Origin: Deltaproteobacteria bacterium
GTDB taxonomy: Bacteria > Myxococcota_A > Polyangia > Polyangiales > Ga0077539
Assembly: GCA_016704445.1 (NCBI GenBank)
Contig: JADJAE010000160.1
Location: 310,001 to 374,000, forward strand
DNA length: 64,000 nt
Reading direction: 5' to 3'
Shown: one piece after another, positions 9,278 to 19,380 of the stretch
How the letters are laid out: the number at the start of each line of letters is the position of its first letter
Numbering within the stretch: position 1 is the first letter of the stretch
The notes under the pieces: generated by a model
The model's database searches: none
Seen by the model: only the letters and a program-made list of their open reading frames with translations
Told to the model about the DNA's origin: nothing
Position numbers and translations under genes: made by a program

Positions 9278-9939
9278 GTCGGCCTCGTCGGCGCGCGCTC
9301 ACGTGGGCGCTGATCGGCCTCGGGTGCGCGCTGGTGCTGCTGCCCTCGCTCGCTCCCGCGACGGTCGAGGAGCAGCGGGCGCGCCTGCCCCCGCCGGCGG
9401 TCTGCGCCGACCCGCTGGAGGGCGTGTGGGTCTCGCACAAATACGAGTCCCCGTATGACGAGTGGATGATCTTCACCCTCGACGTGCGCCGCGACCCTCG
9501 CGGGGCGGCCTCGCCCAACCTGCGCGGCGTGCCGGGGCGCATCCCGGTGATCGGGCGCATCACGGCGCACGCCTGGTTCGGCAACGGGCCTCAGGGATCT
9601 TCACCGCCCCTGTGCACTCCGGGCATCCACCACTGGCAGGTGGGGATGTCCGCGGAGGGCTTCGCGGACGGCGGTCGCATCGAGTTCTGGGGCACCCGCT
9701 GGTCGGTGGAGAACGTCTGGTGCGGGCCGCGCTCGTTCGGCTACAACCTCGACCATTTCACCGGGCTGATCGACCCGTCCATCCAGGAGTTTCAATCGGT
9801 GAACAACGACGGCGGCAGGGCGATCAACGACCCCACGGTGTTTCGTCGCGTTCGCTGCTACGAGCCGCCCGTGGTGCCGCATCCGGTCGTCGCGCCCCCG
9901 GCCTTCCGCCCGCCGTCCCGCTCGGGGTGCGCCCGATGA
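9274..9939 (+). CDS. Exported protein of unknown function, tandem paralogue A
   Basis: A 221-residue protein not recognised as any named family. The GTG start overlaps the upstream stop. An N-terminal signal or anchor (LTWALIGLGCALVLLPSLAPA) is followed by TVEEQRARLPPP. The mature part has strong identity to the next gene: a GVW motif near the start, a W-G-T-R-W strand, CGPRSFGYNLDHFTGLID, then QEFQSVNNDGG and PTVFRR, ending in a Pro-rich tail. The aromatic and beta-strand-like pattern, with several conserved Cys, suggests a small beta-barrel or lipocalin-like fold; that is a guess. It is translated as part of the coupled cassette, so it likely works with the transglutaminase system. Confidence 0.72.
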   Translation: MSRPRRRALTWALIGLGCALVLLPSLAPATVEEQRARLPPPAVCADPLEGVWVSHKYESPYDEWMIFTLDVRRDPRGAASPNLRGVPGRIPVIGRITAHAWFGNGPQGSSPPLCTPGIHHWQVGMSAEGFADGGRIEFWGTRWSVENVWCGPRSFGYNLDHFTGLIDPSIQEFQSVNNDGGRAINDPTVFRRVRCYEPPVVPHPVVAPPAFRPPSRSGCAR

Positions 9940-10571
9940 GCCCTCGGCTGCGGCGTCGCCTCGCGCTCGTCGGGGCGGTGTCGCTGCTCGGGGCGCTGGT
10001 GCTGCTGCCCTCGCTCGCGCCCGCCACCGTCGAGGAGCAGCGTGCCCGGCTCCCGCCCCCGGCCGACCGGGCGCAGTGCCCCAACCCCGTCGAAGGGGTC
10101 TGGAAGTCGCTGCGCTGGTACCCCGGAAACGAGGCCTGGTACTCGTTCGTGCTGGAGATCCACCAGAACGGCAACCGGCTCACGGGGCAGATCGACGCCT
10201 ACTCCTGGGACAGTCCGCCCAACGTGAGCGAGCCGGGTCCGTGCCTGCCGGGGCTCTCGCACTGGGTGGTCACGCAGACCGCCGAGGGCACCATGGACGG
10301 CCTGCGATTGAACTTCCACGGCACGCGCTGGCAGGTGCGCCAGGTGTTCTGCGGGCCGCGCCCCTTCGGCTACAACCTCGACAACTTCAGCGGCGTGATC
10401 GACACCGCGTTGCAGGAGTTCCAGTCGGTGAACAACGACGGCGGCGCGCAGATCGACGAGCCCACGGTGTTCCGTCGCATCCGGTGCTTCGAGCCTCCGC
10501 CGCAGCCGCACCCCATCGTGCGACCGCCGTCCTTCCAGCCGCCGCGCCGCCGATGGGGCTGCTCCCGCTAG
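9936..10571 (+). CDS. Exported protein of unknown function, tandem paralogue B
   Basis: A 211-residue paralogue of the preceding gene, starting inside its stop (ATGA). The signal/anchor ends in the same block, LLPSLAPATVEEQRARLPPP. The C-terminal half matches closely: CGPRPFGYNLDNFSGVID, then LQEFQSVNNDGG and PTVFRRIRCFEPP. The first third diverges: paralogue A has an insertion around RGVPGRIPVIGRI that B lacks. Both keep a Cys in the CGPR motif and one in the RC-x-EPP motif, plausible disulfide partners outside the membrane. This looks like local duplication followed by divergence of one face of the protein. No function is known. Confidence 0.72.
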   Translation: MSPRLRRRLALVGAVSLLGALVLLPSLAPATVEEQRARLPPPADRAQCPNPVEGVWKSLRWYPGNEAWYSFVLEIHQNGNRLTGQIDAYSWDSPPNVSEPGPCLPGLSHWVVTQTAEGTMDGLRLNFHGTRWQVRQVFCGPRPFGYNLDNFSGVIDTALQEFQSVNNDGGAQIDEPTVFRRIRCFEPPPQPHPIVRPPSFQPPRRRWGCSR

Positions 10572-10605
10572 CCTCTCGACCACCCCCGGACCTATACCTC
10601 CGCCC

Positions 10606-10773
10606 GTGAGCGATCCCCCCGTCCCGTCCTCCCCCGCCGATCCGCCGCGCTTCGTGCCCCCCTCGGGCCTGCGCGTCACGCTCGTGCTCGTCGCGATCGT
10701 CCTCGGCATCTCGCTCGTCTGCCTGGCGTGCCTCATCAGCTACATGTTCTACGTCGACGCGCGTCAGCGCTGA
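10606..10773 (+). CDS. Small single-span membrane protein (55 residues)
   Basis: A short frame with a GTG start, 34 bases after paralogue B. The N-terminal about 22 residues are Pro-rich and soluble (SDPPVPSSPADPPRFVPPSG). One strong membrane span follows (VTLVLVAIVLGISLVCLACL), then a short tail (SYMFYVDARQR). Third-position GC is high, as in the neighbours. It is probably the last member of the cassette. No homologue is recognised; a role as small subunit or regulator of the membrane complex is only a suggestion. Confidence 0.55.
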   Translation: MSDPPVPSSPADPPRFVPPSGLRVTLVLVAIVLGISLVCLACLISYMFYVDARQR

Positions 10774-10788
10774 GGCTCCGCTCTCCCC

Positions 10789-11742
10789 GTGGCCGTCGCC
10801 GCACTCCTCCCCACGCTCCTCGGGCTGCTCGCGCTCGTGGGCATCGGCGTCCTCCTCGGCCGCACGAGCCGACTCGGAGTCCCCGCCGACCTCGCCGCCG
10901 GGGCCCTCACCGCGCTGGTGATCGACGTCACCCTCCCGGCGCTCACCCTCGACGTCCTGCTCCGTCGGCAGCTCACCGCCGCGGTGGCCTGGTCGCTCGT
11001 GCCGAGCACCGTGGCGCTCTTCGCCTCCCTCGCCGCGGGCTACGCCGTCTCCACCCTGGCCGGCTGGTCACGCCCGGTGCGCGGCACCGTCATGCTCTGC
11101 TCGGCCTTCTGCAACACCGGTTTCCTCGGCGTTCCGATCACCCGGGTGCTCTTCCCCGAGCACACCGAGGCCGCGCAGGCGGCGGTGCTCATCGACACCA
11201 TCGACACCACCGCGCTGCTCTGGACCGTCGGCATCGCCATCGCCCAGGCCTTCGGTGAGCGCGACGGCGCCACGCCCGCCACCGCGGGTCTCCGCAGCGT
11301 GCTCTGGCGACCCGCGACCGTGTCCGTGCTTCTCGGGCTCACGCTCAACCTCTCGGGCTTCGCCGCGCCGGCGCCGGTGCTCGCGGCGCTCCAGTGGATC
11401 GGCGCCTCGACCTCGGTGCTGGTGTTCCTCTCGCTCGGTCTGCGCCTCGACCTCTCGGTGCTGCGCGGCCAGCGCGCCCCGCTGGTCGCCGCGCTCGCGA
11501 TCAAGATGGTGCTCTCCCCCGCGCTGGCGCTCCTCGTGGTGCGCGCGCTCTCCCTCCACGGCGCCCCCATGGCCGTGTCGGTGCTGCAGGCCTCCATGCC
11601 CGCGGCCGTCATCGCCGCCGCCATCGCCACGCTGGAGCGCTGCGACGACCGCCTCGCCGCGGCCATCGTCATGAGCAGCCTGGCGCTCGCGGTCCCGGCG
11701 CTGTGGGCCTGGTCGCCGGTGCTGCGCGCCATCGCGGGCTGA
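10789..11742 (+). CDS. AEC (auxin efflux carrier) family permease
   Basis: A 317-residue integral membrane protein with about ten hydrophobic segments in two halves, typical of the AEC/bile-acid-arsenite-riboflavin transporter superfamily. The first half begins LLPTLLGLLALVGIGVLLG; the middle has the Asn/Thr-rich family segment (CSAFCNTGFLGVPI); the second half ends in SVLQASMPAAVIAAA, a characteristic Pro-containing re-entrant region. GTG start. In bacteria such carriers export or exchange organic anions such as malate; the substrate cannot be predicted. It begins 15 bases after the small membrane protein, so it could be co-transcribed, but there is no overlap and no functional link is evident. 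Confidence 0.82.
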   Translation: MAVAALLPTLLGLLALVGIGVLLGRTSRLGVPADLAAGALTALVIDVTLPALTLDVLLRRQLTAAVAWSLVPSTVALFASLAAGYAVSTLAGWSRPVRGTVMLCSAFCNTGFLGVPITRVLFPEHTEAAQAAVLIDTIDTTALLWTVGIAIAQAFGERDGATPATAGLRSVLWRPATVSVLLGLTLNLSGFAAPAPVLAALQWIGASTSVLVFLSLGLRLDLSVLRGQRAPLVAALAIKMVLSPALALLVVRALSLHGAPMAVSVLQASMPAAVIAAAIATLERCDDRLAAAIVMSSLALAVPALWAWSPVLRAIAG

Positions 11743-11815
11743 TCGCGGCGCCACGCAACGACCCGAGGAGCGCTCCCGACAAGGGCCCCGAAGCCTTCAC
11801 CACGGGAGTCCCACC

Positions 11816-12070
11816 ATGTCGCTGACCTACGATGAAGTCGACGAGCTCGACGCCTCCTTCGCCGAGCTCCTCGACGACGACTGCACCGACGTCACCGCCC
11901 CCTTCCAGCTCCCCGATCCCTCCGACGACGCGCTCGAGTTCGACCTGCAGACGCCCTCCCGCTGGAGCGACCTGCCGCGCCTCGCCCGGCCCTCGCTCGC
12001 CTCCGAGGCCGCGGTCTCTCGTGGCCTCGCCCGACGCTCCGCTCGGGCTCGCGCCCACCGCCCCCGATAG
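11816..12070 (+). CDS. Small acidic hypothetical protein (84 residues)
   Basis: A short frame starting at ATG 11816 behind a GGGAG ribosome site about 8 bases upstream. The first about 45 residues are very acidic (DEVDELDASFAELLDDDC); the end is basic (ARRSARARAHRPR), which is common in chance GC-rich frames. The plausible start signal and location in the gap between the permease and the lipoprotein favour a gene. Function unknown. Confidence 0.42.
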   Translation: MSLTYDEVDELDASFAELLDDDCTDVTAPFQLPDPSDDALEFDLQTPSRWSDLPRLARPSLASEAAVSRGLARRSARARAHRPR

Positions 12071-12089
12071 GGTACTCAAGAGCCCTCTC

Positions 12090-13415
12090 GTGGGACCTCG
12101 GGCACCTCTGGTGATGACGCTGATCGGGCTCGCGCTCTCGTGCCGCCGCGAGGCCTCGCCCGCCCCCGGTCGAGAGACGCCGCTCCAACAGCCCACCCAG
12201 GATCTCTCGACCCACGCCGCGACGGACGAGGAGCAGAGGCTCCCGGACGGGTTCTGCCACCCCGCCGTCGTGGTCTCGACGGGCCGCGGGGGAGCGATCA
12301 TCGATGCCTGCTTCGACCCGCAGACCAACCGCACCGACCTCCTGGGGCAGCGGCTCGACGCCGACGCCATGGCGGTGGGCTCGCGGGTGAGGCTGCGACG
12401 CATCCCTGGCAACGTGCTCTCTCTCTCGGCGACCACCGTCGGCGGCACCCTCCGCGTCGCCTGGATCTCCCACGTCGGGGAAGGCTCCGAGCGGAGCGAC
12501 GAGTTCAACGACCGCGGCGGCGGTGCCCGCGAGCTCGCGGTGCTGTCGCTCCACGCCTCGCTCGACGTCGTCGGAGAACCTGTCCGGGTAAACCGCCACC
12601 CGGTCGCGCCCCGCGCGGGCTCCGAGCGCCGCGGCTGGGCGCGCTCGCGGGTGGAGCTCGCCCCGGGGCCCGATGGTTCGGTGCTCGCGCTGGCCACCGA
12701 CGCTGATGAGCCGTGCCCGCAGGGAGGTCAGCGCTGCGCGTCCTGGTCGGTGTTCTCCATCGATCCGGCCGGAACCTCCCGGCGGGTGCGTCACGAGTCC
12801 GCCGCGTCGCCGATGCTCGAGCCGCAGGGCCTCATCCGGGTGGGCGACGACCTCGCCTACCTCCGCGGCGCCGACGCCGTGCGGAGCATCCTCTACGTGC
12901 ACTCGCTCCGCACCGAGGGCGCCACGATCTCCTCCCTTCCCACGGCCACCTTCGACCCGCTCGTCGACTGGACCAGCGCCTCCCTCGCCTGGACCGGCGT
13001 CTCCGTCGTCGCCCTCGGCGAGGAGCGCACACCCGACGCCGCGGAGCCCCGGCGGGTGGTGCGGGTGACCTCCGTCGGCGGCCCGTCCCCGACGCGCCCC
13101 CGCGCGGGCGACGACCCGGACATCGTGCGCTGGCCGGTGGTGACCGCGCTGAGCTGGCGATGTGTGCGCCGCCACCCGGTGCTGCGCGTGGCGTGGCGCG
13201 GCGGATCGATCGACCTCGACCCGACCGCCGAGGGGGCGTCGATCGACCTGTCGCGCTGGGTCCCAGCCGCGGTGGCGGGCATCCCCGCGAGGGAAGGGGC
13301 GCCGCACTGGCATCCCCCGATGGCCTGGATGGGTCGGGCGCTGCTCGCCATCGACGGCCACGACCGCCTTCACCGCTGGACCTGTCCGCGCGAAGGCGGC
13401 GTGCCGACCGAGTGA
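12090..13415 (+). CDS. Lipoprotein of unknown function (about 441 residues)
   Basis: From GTG 12090 the protein starts with a short lipoprotein signal ending in a lipobox (LIGLALSC); ATG 12114 is an alternative start but leaves almost no n-region. The mature part has repeated short beta-strand-like blocks (VVVSTGRGGAIIDACF; LRVAWISHVGEG; VRHESAASPMLEPQGLI; LAWTGVSVVALGEE). This suggests a beta-propeller-like or sensor-type fold anchored to a membrane. It resembles in style the lipoprotein at 39241-40281, which also reads like a propeller, but no family assignment is possible. It converges on trmFO with a 7-base gap. Confidence 0.65.
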   Translation: MGPRAPLVMTLIGLALSCRREASPAPGRETPLQQPTQDLSTHAATDEEQRLPDGFCHPAVVVSTGRGGAIIDACFDPQTNRTDLLGQRLDADAMAVGSRVRLRRIPGNVLSLSATTVGGTLRVAWISHVGEGSERSDEFNDRGGGARELAVLSLHASLDVVGEPVRVNRHPVAPRAGSERRGWARSRVELAPGPDGSVLALATDADEPCPQGGQRCASWSVFSIDPAGTSRRVRHESAASPMLEPQGLIRVGDDLAYLRGADAVRSILYVHSLRTEGATISSLPTATFDPLVDWTSASLAWTGVSVVALGEERTPDAAEPRRVVRVTSVGGPSPTRPRAGDDPDIVRWPVVTALSWRCVRRHPVLRVAWRGGSIDLDPTAEGASIDLSRWVPAAVAGIPAREGAPHWHPPMAWMGRALLAIDGHDRLHRWTCPREGGVPTE

Positions 13416-13422
13416 TCGCGCG

Positions 13423-14829
13423 TCAGTCCGAGCTGGCGCACTCCGCCGCGGACGAGGTCGAGACCACCGGCTCGGCGGCCGTGAGGGGCCTCGCTGCGAA
13501 GCCCTCCGCGACGAGGGGCAGCCAGGCCGCGAGGTCGTCGAGCGCCCGCTGAGCGCCGCGCTCCAGGCGAACGTGCTTCGGGAGCTTCTTCACCTTCGGA
13601 TCGACCACCGGGGGCAGCAGGGCCCAGGTCAGGTTGCTCGGCTGGAAGTCCTCGCGCGGCGTCTGGAGGTGGGTGAGCAGTCCCCCCAGCGCCGTGGTCG
13701 GCGGAGGCGGGGCGAGGTCCCTGCCGCTGAGCCGCTGGGCAAGCAGCAGCGCGCAGAGGAAGCCCCCGCCGGCGCTCTCGACGTAGCCCTCGACGCCGGT
13801 GATCTGCCCCGCGAGGAAGACCCCGGGCAGGGCCTTGAGCTCCATGGCGGGGGTGAGCACCCGCGGCGCGTTGACGAAGGTGTTTCGGTGCACCGAGCCG
13901 AAGCGCACGAACTCCGCCGACTCCAGCCCCGGGATCATCCGGAACACCTTCGCCTGCGCCCCGTAGGTCATCCTCGTCTGGAACCCGACGAGGTTGTAGG
14001 CCGTCGCCGCGAAGTCCTCCTGCCGCAGCTGCACCACCGCGTAGGGCGTCCTGCCGGTGCGCGGATCGGTCAGCCCCACGGGCTTCATCGGCCCGTAGGC
14101 GAGCGTGTCCTTGCCCCGCGAGGCCATCACCTCGACGGGCAGGCAGCCCTCGAAGTAGCGCGCCTCCTCGAAGGCCCGCGGCGCGACCTTCTCCGACGCC
14201 ACGAGCGCGTCGATGAACGCGTAGTACTCCTCGGCGTTCATCGGGCAGTTGATGTACGCGTCGTCGCCGCCCTTGTCGTAGCGCGACTGCCGGAAGGTCT
14301 TCTCGGAGTCGATGGACTCCGCCGACACGATGGGCGCGATGGCGTCGTAGTACGCGAGCTGGTCCTCGCCGATGGCGCGCACGAGGTCGTTGGCGAGCGC
14401 GTCGCCGGTCAGCGGTCCGGTCGCGAGCACCACCGGCCGCGCGGCGGGGATCTCCGTCACCTCCGCGGACACCCGGGTGATGAGCGGGTGTGCGTCGATG
14501 GCCGCGGTGATGGTCGCGCTGAAGCGGTCGCGATCGACCGCGAGCGCGCCGCCCGCGGGGACGGCGGTGAGGTCCGCCGCGGCGATGATCAGCGAGCCCG
14601 CCCGGCGGAGTTCTTCCTTGAGCAGCCCGACGGCGTTGGAGAGCGCCGCCCCCCGGAGCGAGTTGGAGCACACCAGCTCGCAGAGCCCGTCGCCGGTCTG
14701 CGCCGCGGTGCGACGGAGGGGCTTCTGCTCGACGAGCGTGACGGCGATGCCACGACACGCGAGCTGCCAGGCCGCCTCGCACCCGGCGAGGCCGCCGCCT
14801 ACTACCGTCACCGCGCTCGGTTCCGTCAT
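13423..14829 (-). CDS. trmFO: tRNA (uracil-54-C5)-methyltransferase, folate-dependent (TrmFO)
   Basis: A 468-residue flavoprotein that makes the T-loop m5U54 of tRNA using methylenetetrahydrofolate and FAD. The N-terminal dinucleotide-binding motif is clear (VVGGGLAGCEAAWQLA). It is followed by the family blocks CSNSLRGAALSNAVGLLKEE, TGPLTGDALAND, NCPMNAEEYYAFIDAL, and FEGCLPVEVMASRGKDTLAYGPMKPVGL given here as separate landmarks rather than one motif. The second-domain block YVESAGGGFLCALLLAQ closes the FAD site. Length is normal. It is the last gene of dprA–topA–trmFO, an order seen in many bacteria that use TrmFO instead of TrmA. An AGGA ribosome site precedes ATG 14829. Confidence 0.95.
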   Translation of the reverse strand: MTEPSAVTVVGGGLAGCEAAWQLACRGIAVTLVEQKPLRRTAAQTGDGLCELVCSNSLRGAALSNAVGLLKEELRRAGSLIIAAADLTAVPAGGALAVDRDRFSATITAAIDAHPLITRVSAEVTEIPAARPVVLATGPLTGDALANDLVRAIGEDQLAYYDAIAPIVSAESIDSEKTFRQSRYDKGGDDAYINCPMNAEEYYAFIDALVASEKVAPRAFEEARYFEGCLPVEVMASRGKDTLAYGPMKPVGLTDPRTGRTPYAVVQLRQEDFAATAYNLVGFQTRMTYGAQAKVFRMIPGLESAEFVRFGSVHRNTFVNAPRVLTPAMELKALPGVFLAGQITGVEGYVESAGGGFLCALLLAQRLSGRDLAPPPPTTALGGLLTHLQTPREDFQPSNLTWALLPPVVDPKVKKLPKHVRLERGAQRALDDLAAWLPLVAEGFAARPLTAAEPVVSTSSAAECASSD

Positions 14830-14886
14830 CGCTTCGGTCCTATGTCTTCGTAGGGAGGGATCAGGGGAGGGGGAGTGGTCGCGAAC

Positions 14887-17374
<2,488 letters not shown>

Positions 17375-17412
17375 CGCTGCTCCTTACACAACGGTGAAGG
17401 GCTTGTGCACCG

Positions 17413-18352
17413 CTACGCATCTGCGCGGGTGAACATCCCTCCGCCGCGGTCTTCGATGAATCCTGCCAGGACGAGCGTCAAGAGAACCTGTTGCGCTCGA
17501 GAGGTCGACAGGGCCGACGCGCGGGCCACCTCTTCAATGTGCCGTGGCCCGACGGCGAGGGCTTCGTACACGAGCGATCCTGCCTCGTCCAGCGTGAGGG
17601 GGTCGGGGCCTCGAGCGCGCGAGGGAGCGCGCGCGGCAGATGCCCGCGGGCGCGTCACCCGCGCGCTCACGGGTGCGTGCGTAGCGTCACGCGCGAACAG
17701 AGCGCCGTCGGTCTCGGACAGGTACGCGAGCACGTCGTCAGCGGTCACGCACGGCCGCGCGCCCGCCCGAAGCAGCCGGACGTTGCCCCGGGAGCGCCGG
17801 TCAAAGGGGGAGGCGGGCACCGCCATCAGCCGTCGGCCCGCCCGCCGCGCCGAGTCCGCCGCGATGAGCGCCCCGGAGGGGTCGGGCGCCTGCACCACCA
17901 CCATCACGTCCGCGAGCGCGGCCACCAGCTCGTTGCGCCGGGGGAAGGTCCATTGCGTCGGCGGGGTCTCCGGCGGAAATTGCGAGACCAGCGCCCCGCC
18001 GCTCGCGACGATCGCCCGGTAGAGCGCCGCGTGCCGGCGGGGATAGCAGTGCGCCAGCCCGCAGGGGAGCACCACGGCGGTGCGTCCGCCGCCGTCGAGG
18101 GCACCCTGGTGCGCGGCGGCGTCGATGCCGAGCGCCCCGCCGGAGAGCACCCGCACCCCGTGCTGCGAGAGGTCTCGTGCGAGGTTGTGGGCCAGCGCGC
18201 GCCGCGGGGTCGGGCATGCGCGTGCCGATGATGGCCACCACCGGAGGCCCGAGCGCCGACGGGTCGCCGTGAATCCAGAGCGGGTCCCAGCGCGGATCGA
18301 CGCGGCCGGCGATGGGAATCGAGAGGGGGGCGTAGGGGAGGGGGTCTTCCAT
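17413..18352 (-). CDS. dprA: DNA-processing protein DprA/Smf, short form (frameshift near 18207)
   Basis: A RecA loader onto incoming single-stranded DNA in natural transformation. The Rossmann-like core is clear: VVAIIGTRMP, SGGALGIDAAAHQGAL, TAVVLPCGLAHCYP, LVSQFPPETPP, then FPRRNELVAAL and DPSGALIAADSARRAGR. A C-terminal winged helix (SLVYEALAVGPRHIEEVARA) follows a basic linker. One extra base in a G4 run near 18207 shifts the frame; corrected length is about 312 residues. The N-terminal SAM-like domain of many DprA proteins is absent, the core beginning within about 20 residues of the start. GTG 18397 is a possible earlier start. It lies directly upstream of topA and trmFO. Confidence 0.9.
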
Positions 18353-18441
18353 GGGCCGCTTGTCGTCGGGAAATTCCGCGCGAGTTGCGTGCGGCACTTT
18401 CTTGGCGAGCCGTGGGCCAACGCTCTACGCTCGCCGAGACC

Positions 18442-19380
18442 ATGCGACCCAGAGCACTCGCACTCTCCCTCACGCTCGTCGGCTGGGGCTGCAGCGCCAA
18501 CACCAGCGCCACCCTGGCGCGCATGGAGACCGAGATGCGCCGGATGCGCAGCGAGCAGGAGCGTCAGGCCTCGCAGCTCGAGGTGCTTCACCACCGCGTG
18601 GTGATCACCGAGGACGCGGCGCAGCAGGCCCGGCGCGCGGTCGCCGCGACGGATATGCACCGCGCGACGATCCGTCTCGGCGTCGAGGCGACCCCCGCGG
18701 AGCCGATTCGCGTCGACAGCACCTCGGTGCGCGTGGGCCGCGCCGAGGAGGCCGACTCCGCCGACCAGTCCAACCTCCCCGCGGTGCGCATCTCCCGCAA
18801 CGAGCGCATCCCCGAGCGGGAGCCCTTCGTGGTCCACGCCAACGAGCGCCTCCCGGTGGTGCCGGTGCCGCCGGTACCCGCCGCCCCCCCGTCGCCCCGC
18901 CCCGCCGCGCCGCCGCCCCCGGCTCCGCCGCCCGCGGGGATTACACCGCCACGTAACGGCCACGCGCCGATCGCCCTCACGACGGACGCCCCGGGCACGC
19001 TCGATCCGCGGGCCGCGACGGCCTACGACGAGGCGCTCTCGATGGCGCGCGCCAACCGCTGCTCGGAGGCCGTCGAGGCCTTCGCGGGCTTCCTCGTGCG
19101 GTGGCCCTCGCACCCTCACGCCGACAACGCGATGTACTGGCGGGCCGAGTGCTTCCTGCGCACCGGCGACGCGCCCCGCGGGGTGCGCGAGCTGCAGGGG
19201 CTCATCGAGCGCTTCCCGGTGGGCAACAAGGTGCCCGACGCGCTCTTCACGCTGCGCACCGCGCTGCGACGCACGGGCGACGCCGCGGGGGCCGAGCGCG
19301 CGGGGCAGCGACTTCTGAGCGAGCATCCAGATTCCGAGGCCGCGCGTCGGCTTCGCGACGAGAGGGAACAGGGACGATGA
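18442..19380 (+). CDS. YbgF/CpoB-like lipoprotein with coiled coil and TPR
   Basis: A 312-residue probable outer-membrane or periplasmic lipoprotein: signal ending LVGWGC (lipobox Cys near residue 17). A short coiled coil follows (RMETEMRRMRSEQERQASQL), then a Pro-rich spacer (residues about 150-180). The C-terminal about 110 residues contain two to three TPR-like repeats (YDEALSMARANRCSEAVEAF; YWRAECFLRTGDAPRGVREL; FTLRTALRRTGDAAGAER). The coiled-coil/TPR order is that of YbgF/CpoB, which coordinates envelope constriction with the Tol-Pal system. No tol or pal gene is in the window, so the name is not given. It overlaps the LysM gene by ATGA. Confidence 0.75.
   Translation: MRPRALALSLTLVGWGCSANTSATLARMETEMRRMRSEQERQASQLEVLHHRVVITEDAAQQARRAVAATDMHRATIRLGVEATPAEPIRVDSTSVRVGRAEEADSADQSNLPAVRISRNERIPEREPFVVHANERLPVVPVPPVPAAPPSPRPAAPPPPAPPPAGITPPRNGHAPIALTTDAPGTLDPRAATAYDEALSMARANRCSEAVEAFAGFLVRWPSHPHADNAMYWRAECFLRTGDAPRGVRELQGLIERFPVGNKVPDALFTLRTALRRTGDAAGAERAGQRLLSEHPDSEAARRLRDEREQGR

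Noticed and set aside
11832..12113. Long upstream extension of the lipoprotein gene at 12090
   Set aside because: The open frame upstream is Ser/Pro/Arg-rich and overlaps another candidate ORF; a lipoprotein signal starts at 12090.
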